From: Verrucomicrobiota bacterium
Lineage (GTDB): Bacteria > Verrucomicrobiota > Verrucomicrobiia > Chthoniobacterales > UBA10450
Assembly (NCBI GenBank): GCA_003218815.1
Contig: QHON01000147.1
Span: 1-5,990, forward strand
DNA: 5,990 nt
Direction of reading: 5' to 3'
Part shown: positions 1 through 4,361 of the stretch, piece after piece
Layout: each line of letters opens with the position of its first letter
How positions within the stretch are numbered: the stretch's first letter is position 1
Translations under genes and position numbers: made by a program
The notes under the pieces: model-generated
What the model saw: only the letters and a program-made list of their open reading frames with translations
Told to the model about the DNA's origin: nothing
Database searches by the model: none

Positions 1-2
1 CT

Positions 3-107
3 TTGTTGCGGTGGTGCCGCGAGCTAGCAGCGATTGACCCCAATCGCCTTTTAGCTCCATTCACACGACGGCGAACGGTTCAGGTGAACGACCCCTACCT
101 TCTTTAG
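3..107 (+). CDS. C-terminal fragment of an unrecognised upstream gene (5' partial)
   Basis: An open frame enters from the left edge and runs 34 codons to a TAG at 105-107. The translated tail reads like ordinary globular protein (for example WCRELAAIDPNRLLAPF) and ends in NDPYLL. I do not recognise the family, and no start lies inside the window. The TAG is followed with no gap by the ATG of the FAH-family gene, in the same frame. Such a stop-start junction suits translational coupling within an operon, which is the main reason to take the frame as real. A 35-codon open frame can also arise by chance, so the call is tentative. Confidence 0.45.
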   Translation: MLRWCRELAAIDPNRLLAPFTRRRTVQVNDPYLL

Positions 108-782
108 ATGCGCACATTCGGTGGCTTCAGATCGGGCGAAGAATCTTTTTACGGCGAAGTGCGTGGTGACGACGTGCACGTTTTGGCGAGACCCCACTGG
201 ATCGACATCGACCCGACGGGCGAAGTGCGAAAACTCGCGGATGTAAATGTCGATCTTCCGGTTGCATCATCAAAATTAATCGCCGTCGGATTGAATTACG
301 CAGATCACATCGCGGAAATGAAACGGACGCCGTTGGGTACTCCATTGATCTGGTTCAAAGCGCCGAGCTCGCTCCTACCGCATAACGGCGCAATCGAGAT
401 CGCATTTCCCGAGCATCAAACCGATTTTGAAGTCGAGCTGGCGGTCGTAATCGGTGGGTTGGCGAAAAACGTCCCTACGAAAGGCGCGCTCGATCATGTT
501 TTCGGGTACACCGTCGGGCTCGACATCAGCGACCGCGACCTGCAAAAAAGCGAGAAGCAATTTGGTCGCTGTAAATCTTTTGATACTTACACGCCCGTTG
601 GACCGTTCGTCTATTCCGATGTCGATGTTCGCGATCTGCCGATCGAGCTCCGGCAAAATGGGGAGATGCGACAGCAAGCGCGCACGAGTCAGATGATCTA
701 TTCGGTCGCAGAAATCGTCTCATTCGCCAGTCGGGCGATGACTCTGAAGCCAGGCGATGTGATTCTGACCGGAACACCTTGA
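108..782 (+). CDS. Fumarylacetoacetate hydrolase (FAH) family protein, probably C-terminally truncated
   Basis: The 224-residue product belongs to the FAH superfamily, metal-dependent cytosolic enzymes that hydrolyse, decarboxylate or isomerise oxo-acids, often in aromatic-compound breakdown. Visible family motifs, in order, are GLNYADH (61-67), the metal-ligand segment DFEVELAVVIG (106-116) with D106, E108 and E110, GYTVGLDISDRDLQ (133-146), KSFDTYTPVGPF (156-167), and KPGDVILTGTP at the very end (214-224). The start is supported by a typical FAH N-terminus (MRTFGG...YGEVRGDDVHVL); no Shine-Dalgarno is visible. Family members usually continue about 35 residues past TGTP with a GDxVxxEIxxxGxLxN-type strand region, but here a TGA follows TGTP at once. 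The same frame continues after that TGA (see the 783-905 entry). The exact substrate cannot be told from sequence. Family assignment is firm; functionality is doubtful. Confidence 0.85.
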   Translation: MRTFGGFRSGEESFYGEVRGDDVHVLARPHWIDIDPTGEVRKLADVNVDLPVASSKLIAVGLNYADHIAEMKRTPLGTPLIWFKAPSSLLPHNGAIEIAFPEHQTDFEVELAVVIGGLAKNVPTKGALDHVFGYTVGLDISDRDLQKSEKQFGRCKSFDTYTPVGPFVYSDVDVRDLPIELRQNGEMRQQARTSQMIYSVAEIVSFASRAMTLKPGDVILTGTP

Positions 783-905
783 CTGGCCGCCACTGCGAAA
801 CAGGGTCACGAACGCGCGGGAGATTTCATCCAGTCTGAAAATTCGCTGAATCTTGCCGGTGCGCGAATTTGGCGGACTTGCCTTACATCCCGCGAGTGCA
901 GATAA
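783..905 (+). pseudogene. In-frame remnant of the FAH-family C-terminus downstream of a TGA
   Basis: After the TGA at 780-782 the same frame stays open for 40 codons to a TAA at 903-905. The residues include ERAGDFIQSENSLNLAG, which resembles the normal FAH C-terminal pattern (K/R-A/P-GD-x-V/I-x-x-E-I-x-x-L/I-G). The distance from TGTP to GD is 13 codons, against about 15 in typical members. One substitution (GGA to TGA) could produce the stop. Inference: the gene was once about 265 codons and carries a nonsense mutation. The alternatives are a sequencing error at this base, or coincidental similarity. Confidence 0.4.
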
Positions 906-1056
906 TGCGAATTACAGATACGGCTTTCGTAAAAGCGAAGTGTCGACCTGAGAAAGTGAAAAGTTTTGCTCGACTTGCAAGTAAACCGTTTGCGATAACG
1001 GAAAACTCGTGCCGGAACCGAGCCGGTCAGCAAATTCACCAAACCCTGCCTAAATT
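906..1056. other. Intergenic leader upstream of the exbB operon
   Basis: These 151 bases hold no gene I can support. A weak ORF (ATG at 905-907, 51 codons, stop at 1058-1060) crosses the region and overlaps the exbB start as ATGA, but its product resembles nothing known and it has no ribosome binding site. The exbB operon promoter should lie here if the FAH remnant is not cotranscribed with it. I found no convincing -35/-10 pair: TTGCAA at 975-980 and GATAAC at 994-999 are only 13 bases apart. Confidence 0.4.
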
Positions 1057-2052
1057 ATGAAAACACTACTTAGTGCCTGCCTATGCTCACTCGCGCTTGC
1101 GTTGACTTCGCTCGCGCAATCTCCTCCGCCTCCCGCACCGCCACAACCATCTCCGCCCGGAGCTCCTCCTCCAGCTGTGAGTCCGGGAGCCGTGGCGAAT
1201 CCAGCTGCGCCGGCACAGCTGCCGGCTACAAACTTGCCGCCAGGGGCGCCTGCCGCGCCGGCACCTCCCGGTGCGGCCACTTCACCAGCCGCTCCGGGCG
1301 CGACGATCAGCGCTACGTTAAGCCCTGCACCGGCCGCCGCTCAGAGTCCTTCGCCGACTGCCGAAGAAAAAACCAGCGGCGGCGTGCTCGGCAGTAATTG
1401 GTTGATCGACAAGTTCCGCAAGGGTGGCCCCATTATGTGGCCGATTTTGATTGTGTCGATCGTCGGCCTCACGGTGGTGATCGAGCGAATCTTTTGGTGG
1501 GGCGGCCGCTGGTTTCGGCGGGATCCTAAACGGATCGAGAAGGTGTTCACCGCGATTGAAAACGGCGATGTCGCCGAGGCCTCCAGGCTTTCCCGCGGAT
1601 CACGGGATCCGGTTTTGCGCATGATGTGGAATGGTCTGAATCATCAACACACTTCGCTGCAAGGCGCATTGCAAGTCGCTGCTGGCATCGAGATCAAACG
1701 CGCCGGCCGCTTTCTTGTGGTCATGGACACACTGGTTACGCTGGCGCCGTTGCTTGGTCTGTTGGGTACGATCACGGGTTTGATTCGTTCATTTAGCTTC
1801 CTTGGCAATGAAGAGCTCGCGGTGCAGGCAGTCACTGGCGGTATTGCAGAAGCACTCATTGCCACGGCGTGTGGTCTCGGTATCGCCATCTTTGCGCTCG
1901 TGCCGTTTAACTTTTTCACTTCCAGAGTGTCTAACTTGGAGTTCGAACTGCAGACGGCAGCCACGAACTTGGAAGTGATGTTAGGAGCACAAGCGCGCGA
2001 GATGGAGATCGCTGGGGCAACCCACGCTTCTGGGAAAGGCGCGTCAATCTAA
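1057..2052 (+). CDS. exbB: ExbB/TolQ/MotA-family proton channel subunit with signal peptide and Pro/Ala-rich extension
   Basis: The 331-residue inner-membrane protein forms the pentameric stator part of a TonB energising motor. Residues 1-21 look like a signal peptide (basic MK, hydrophobic LLSACLCSLALAL, cleavage near LAQ). Residues 22-100 are a low-complexity Pro/Ala-rich stretch that should lie in the periplasm. The MotA/TolQ/ExbB core follows: TM1 about 125-147 (GGPIMWPILIVSIVGL...VIERI), a cytoplasmic region, TM2 about 220-245 containing the family signature APLLGLLGTITGLI, and TM3 about 262-288 (GGIAEALIATACGLGIAIFALVPFNFF). E. coli ExbB is about 244 residues, so the excess is the N-terminal extension. 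The start is supported by the signal peptide; no Shine-Dalgarno is visible. It is the first gene of exbB-exbD-tonB-exbD. The tonB neighbour favours ExbB over TolQ or MotA. Confidence 0.93.
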   Translation: MKTLLSACLCSLALALTSLAQSPPPPAPPQPSPPGAPPPAVSPGAVANPAAPAQLPATNLPPGAPAAPAPPGAATSPAAPGATISATLSPAPAAAQSPSPTAEEKTSGGVLGSNWLIDKFRKGGPIMWPILIVSIVGLTVVIERIFWWGGRWFRRDPKRIEKVFTAIENGDVAEASRLSRGSRDPVLRMMWNGLNHQHTSLQGALQVAAGIEIKRAGRFLVVMDTLVTLAPLLGLLGTITGLIRSFSFLGNEELAVQAVTGGIAEALIATACGLGIAIFALVPFNFFTSRVSNLEFELQTAATNLEVMLGAQAREMEIAGATHASGKGASI

Positions 2053-2055
2053 AGG
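2051..2055 (+). promoter_or_regulatory. Ribosome binding site of the first exbD
   Basis: AAAGG lies six bases before the ATG at 2062 and overlaps the exbB stop codon TAA (2050-2052). It is the only clear Shine-Dalgarno-like sequence in the operon, and it suggests that ribosomes finishing exbB reload on exbD. Confidence 0.5.
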
Positions 2056-2061
2056 TATCCA

Positions 2062-2502
2062 ATGTACGTAAGCTCCCCAATTCCGCACAAGAAAGCGCGG
2101 ATCGAGATCATCCCGTTGATTGACATCATGTTTTTTCTGCTGGCCAGCTTCATGATGGTGAGCTTGAGCCAGGTTCACATGAAGGGGATTAAAGTGAATC
2201 TACCCAGAGGCAGCTCAGGCGAAACTCAGACAAAGCGCGAGTACATCAGCGTGTCGGTTGATAAAGACGGCCATTACTTCTTCGACAAGGACGAAGTCAC
2301 AGACACTGATCTGCAACAGCGCCTGGTAAAGGTGCATCAGTCGTCACCTGAAGCGAAAGTGTTTGTGCGCGGTGATCGCGACACGGCTCACCTAAACGTT
2401 AGCCATTTGCTTGATATGCTCCGCTCGGCGGGATTCTACAAAATCTCCTTTGAAATTACGAGCGAGGCGCTCAAGGGAGTCCCGGGGGGGCCCCGGGGAT
2501 AA
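2062..2502 (+). CDS. exbD: ExbD/TolR-family biopolymer transport protein, first copy
   Basis: The 146-residue single-pass inner-membrane protein pairs with ExbB to convert proton flow into movement of TonB. A short cytoplasmic N-terminus (MYVSSPIPHKKARIEII) leads into one membrane helix, about 17-36. The helix carries the essential proton-carrying aspartate D21 in PLIDIMFFLLASFMM. A periplasmic ExbD domain follows, about 45-138, including VFVRGDRDTAHLNVSHLLDMLRSAGFYKISFEI. Length matches the family (about 140). It starts 9 bases after exbB, with AAAGG as ribosome binding site. The last codons fall in a G/C homopolymer palindrome and give the odd tail GVPGGPRG. Residues 12-37 are identical to those of the second ExbD. 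TolR is the alternative name; the tonB neighbour favours ExbD. Confidence 0.93.
   Translation: MYVSSPIPHKKARIEIIPLIDIMFFLLASFMMVSLSQVHMKGIKVNLPRGSSGETQTKREYISVSVDKDGHYFFDKDEVTDTDLQQRLVKVHQSSPEAKVFVRGDRDTAHLNVSHLLDMLRSAGFYKISFEITSEALKGVPGGPRG
2081..2190 (+). repeat. Direct repeat copy A (5' part of first exbD)
   Basis: These 110 bases align without gaps to 3161-3270, exactly 1080 bases downstream, with 93 of 110 identical by my count. The seven differences within 2101-2160 are all synonymous. The copies encode the N-terminus and membrane helix of the two ExbDs and flank tonB, so recombination between them would delete tonB. Confidence 0.8.
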
Positions 2503-2508
2503 TTTTTT
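2481..2508 (+). terminator. Terminator-like GC hairpin plus T-run at the exbD/tonB junction
   Basis: CCCGGGG (2481-2487) and CCCCGGG (2491-2497) form a perfect 7-bp all-GC stem with a GGG loop. Six T residues follow at 2503-2508, after a 5-base spacer that contains the exbD stop codon. The shape is that of an intrinsic terminator, but it sits inside an operon, and the spacer between stem and T-run is longer than ideal. It may act as a partial terminator that lowers tonB and second-exbD transcript relative to exbB-exbD. It would also hide little of the tonB start, which lies 14 bases beyond the stem. Function is inferred. Confidence 0.35.
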
Positions 2509-2511
2509 GAT

Positions 2512-3123
2512 ATGGCTAAAGCGCCAGTAAAACCGTTACTTTTCCAGCCAGCCCCGCGTTGGCATTTGTGGACGGCTCTGGGTGGTGCAGTGGCGATTCA
2601 TCTCACCGCGGTTGCACTTGCTCAAAGGCGCGAAGCACCGGTGGTAGAGATTCCTCCTAACGCACCAACGGTCGTCGAGGCGACATTGGCGCCACCTGAG
2701 GCCACTCCGCCGCCAGAAGATATTCCTCTCCCCGAGCCTCCGCCGCCGCCAGAGATTAAGCCGGAGTTTGTCGAAGAAAGAACACCGCCACCACGGCCAC
2801 CACCAACGGCGCAGCAAAAATTCACGCCAATCAAAGCCCAAGCAATGACGATGTCCAAAGCGAAAGCCCTCGCCGTAAACGCGCCGCGTCCCCAGTATCC
2901 GTACGAGGCGCGTTCGCGGCACATCACAGGCAGCGGAGTTTGCGTCGTGACGGTCGATGCAGCGAGCGGGAACGTCACCGGAGGTTCCATGGCACAAAGT
3001 ATTGGTAACCCGATACTGGATAACGCCGCCCTCAGTGCGTTCCGGCAGTGGCGATTTAGGCCTGGGACCGTTTCCCAGGTCAGAATTCCCATTACATTCA
3101 CGATGACGGGCGCCTCGTATTAA
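2512..3123 (+). CDS. tonB: TonB family energy-transducing protein
   Basis: The 203-residue protein is anchored in the inner membrane and spans the periplasm to outer-membrane receptors, transmitting force from ExbB/ExbD. Residues 1-18 are cytoplasmic. One hydrophobic anchor (about 19-37) contains H30, which corresponds to the conserved TonB transmembrane histidine. A proline-rich spacer follows, about 49-101, with PEPPPPPEIKPE and TPPPRPPP. The C-terminal domain (about 123-199) shows PRPQYPYEARSRHITGSG, a central strand VCVVTVDAASGNV, and AFRQWRFRPGTVSQVRIPITFTM, matching the TonB C-terminal fold. E. coli TonB is 239 residues, so this is a slightly short member. Four residues before H30 there is alanine (A26), where E. 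coli has the serine of the SxxxH motif. The start is chosen because the anchor follows directly. No good ribosome binding site is seen; the exbD stop lies 9 bases upstream. Confidence 0.92.
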   Translation: MAKAPVKPLLFQPAPRWHLWTALGGAVAIHLTAVALAQRREAPVVEIPPNAPTVVEATLAPPEATPPPEDIPLPEPPPPPEIKPEFVEERTPPPRPPPTAQQKFTPIKAQAMTMSKAKALAVNAPRPQYPYEARSRHITGSGVCVVTVDAASGNVTGGSMAQSIGNPILDNAALSAFRQWRFRPGTVSQVRIPITFTMTGASY

Positions 3124-3141
3124 ATTCTACCAATCTGAGCT

Positions 3142-3609
3142 ATGAGACTATCTTCGCCAGTTCCGCATAAACGAGCGCGGATCGAGATCATTCCATTGAT
3201 CGATATCATGTTCTTTCTGCTTGCCAGCTTTATGATGGTGAGCTTGAGCCAAACCCACATGAAAGGTATTCGCGTCAATTTGCCGGCTGCGGTGGGGCCT
3301 CCGCCAAGCGGGGTAAAGGATTTTGTTTCCATAAAAGTGATGGAAGGAAACGCTGTGTTCTTCGATAACCAGTACGTAGCAGATGACCAAGTCCTCCCTA
3401 GCGTTTATCAACTCCACCGGGCGAATCCGGACATCAAAATCTCGATCAGCGCAGCCCCAATGGCTATGTATGGCGATGTCATTGGAGTTCTCGACAAAGT
3501 TCGGTCGGTCGGAATCACAAAAGTTGGGTATCAGATCAGAGCAGCTGCTGGCCCCGCCGCTCAGGCTCCGCCAGGCGCTCCAGCACCGCCCCCGCCGCCG
3601 AAGCCTTAA
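3142..3609 (+). CDS. exbD: ExbD/TolR-family biopolymer transport protein, second copy with polyproline tail
   Basis: The 155-residue paralogue of the ExbD at 2062-2502 comes last in the operon, 18 bases after tonB. Its first 48 residues match the first copy at 42 positions, including an identical 12-37 segment with proton-carrying D21 in PLIDIMFF. The periplasmic part (about 50-135) has clearly diverged. It keeps the ExbD layout (VSIKVMEGNAVFFDNQYV, then GDVIGVLDKVRSVGITKVGYQI) but has SAAPMAMY where family members and the first copy carry an aspartate-containing segment. The C-terminus adds a tail absent from the first copy, rich in Ala, Gly and Pro and ending PAPPPPPKP, which should project into the periplasm. 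The two ExbDs may form a heterodimer in one ExbB pentamer, or alternate. The stop TAA overlaps the convergent rdgB stop. Confidence 0.93.
   Translation: MRLSSPVPHKRARIEIIPLIDIMFFLLASFMMVSLSQTHMKGIRVNLPAAVGPPPSGVKDFVSIKVMEGNAVFFDNQYVADDQVLPSVYQLHRANPDIKISISAAPMAMYGDVIGVLDKVRSVGITKVGYQIRAAAGPAAQAPPGAPAPPPPPKP
3161..3270 (+). repeat. Direct repeat copy B (5' part of second exbD)
   Basis: This is the partner of 2081-2190. Similarity falls off sharply past about 3275, where the periplasmic domains diverge. The pattern suits an old gene duplication held together by selection on the membrane segment. Confidence 0.8.
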
Positions 3610-4220
3610 TCGCTTGGCTTAAGAGCTGCAAGTTTAGCAGCAAGGGCGCGAATTGCTTTCGCCCGGTGACTGATCTTGTTCTTCACTTCCGCAAGCAACT
3701 CAGCAAAAGTCTGTTCGAATCCGTTCGGAACAAAAATCGGATCGTAACCGAACCCGTGCAACCCGCGCGGTTGATCGACAATTGATCCCTCGACGATTCC
3801 TTGAAACGTGCCAAGCATTTGACCATTGCGCCCGAGCGCGAGGACGCAACGAAATCGCGCCCGACGTTGGTCGCGTTTCGCACCGATTCGCGCAAGCTCG
3901 TTCAGTAATCTGTCGATGTTTTCTTTATCCGTCGCCTTGGCTCCGGCATAACGCGCCGAATAAATTCCAGGCGCGCCGTCGAGGACTTCAACTTCCAGAC
4001 CCGAATCATCCGCGATTACTAATCCGGGCATTTTTTTCGATACGGCGATTGCTTTCAGTTTTGCATTCTTTTCAAACGATTCTCCGCTTTCCACCGTTTC
4101 GGAAATTTTAGGATACGCCGATAGATCGCGCACTTCGAACTCCGGCCCGAGAATCTGTTGAATCTCTCGTGTCTTATGCGCATTGCGCGACGCAAACAAA
4201 AGCCGTTTCACAGCTTTCAC
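3606..4220 (-). CDS. rdgB: RdgB/HAM1 family XTP/dITP (non-canonical purine NTP) pyrophosphatase
   Basis: The 204-residue cytosolic enzyme hydrolyses dITP, XTP and ITP to the monophosphate and pyrophosphate, keeping deaminated purines out of DNA and RNA. Family motifs are all present: FASRNAHKTREI (9-20), the nucleotide-binding ESGESFEKNAKLKA (44-57), the metal-binding IADDSGLEV (69-77), GAPGIYSARYAG (82-93), GFGYDPIFVP (156-165), and the C-terminal NKISHRAKA (181-189). Length is normal (about 190-205). The given start is GTG at 4218-4220; a second GTG at 4209-4211 would give MKRLLFASRN, closer to the usual RdgB beginning, and is a fair alternative. Neither has a clear Shine-Dalgarno. The gene is convergent with the second exbD, sharing TTAA at 3606-3609 for both stops, and divergent from leuS across a palindromic element. 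Confidence 0.95.
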   Translation of the reverse strand: MKAVKRLLFASRNAHKTREIQQILGPEFEVRDLSAYPKISETVESGESFEKNAKLKAIAVSKKMPGLVIADDSGLEVEVLDGAPGIYSARYAGAKATDKENIDRLLNELARIGAKRDQRRARFRCVLALGRNGQMLGTFQGIVEGSIVDQPRGLHGFGYDPIFVPNGFEQTFAELLAEVKNKISHRAKAIRALAAKLAALKPSD

Positions 4221-4231
4221 AGAGAGACGCG

Positions 4232-4351
4232 ATCAGGAAAGCAGGAACGCAGGATTATTTTCTTGATCTGGGTCGGTCACGCAAATTACCGCAGCAAGGC
4301 GAAAACTGGCTCCCAATCCATTTCTTTTTCCTGTTTTCCTGCTTTCCTGAT
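4232..4351. repeat. 120-bp palindromic element between rdgB and leuS
   Basis: The left arm 4232-4254 and right arm 4329-4351 are inverted repeats, matched at 21 of 23 positions. The outer 16 bases (ATCAGGAAAGCAGGAA and its reverse complement at 4336-4351) are perfect. Each arm holds three CAGGA units at 8-base period (4234, 4242 and 4250 on the plus strand; 4329, 4337 and 4345 as TCCTG). The interior has a further imperfect stem, GATCTGGG (4265-4272) with CCCAATC (4312-4318), and a small CGGT/ACCG stem (4274-4277, 4288-4291). No ORF of interest lies inside. The element sits 11 bases from the rdgB start and 10 from the leuS start. It could be a MITE- or REPIN-like mobile repeat, or a bidirectional regulatory site. 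The repeat is seen directly; its role is unknown. Confidence 0.75.
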
Positions 4352-4361
4352 TCATAATCTG

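Noticed and set aside
901..919. Possible Fur box upstream of exbB, beginning GATAAT.
   Set aside because: Only about 11 of 19 positions match the classical Fur consensus, and the inverted third hexamer is essentially absent. It also overlaps the FAH remnant frame. Iron control is plausible from gene content but not shown by this site.
806..1042. 78-codon minus-strand open frame in the gap before exbB.
   Set aside because: No start context, no recognisable protein motif, and it overlaps the FAH remnant; treated as chance.
1120..1365. Tandem DNA repeat in the Pro/Ala-rich part of exbB.
   Set aside because: The bias is in amino acid composition; the codons vary and no fixed repeat unit is visible. 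There is no CRISPR-like structure anywhere in the window.
2536..3101. Long minus-strand open frames opposite tonB, rich in Gly, Arg and Trp.
   Set aside because: These mirror the proline-rich codons of tonB on the opposite strand; the TonB fold on the plus strand explains the sequence.
3601..3623. Bidirectional terminator between the second exbD and rdgB.
   Set aside because: Only 5-bp stems with 9-10 base loops can form and no T-run follows on either strand.
4255..4328. T-box or other known riboswitch leader for leuS.
   Set aside because: I see no T-box core sequence or tRNA-specifier layout, and there is too little room before the ATG for the antiterminator.
4353..4358. CATAAT as a -10 promoter element for leuS.
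   Set aside because: It matches TATAAT at five of six bases but lies only three bases before the ATG, so transcription would start inside the gene. No good -35 is present at the right spacing.
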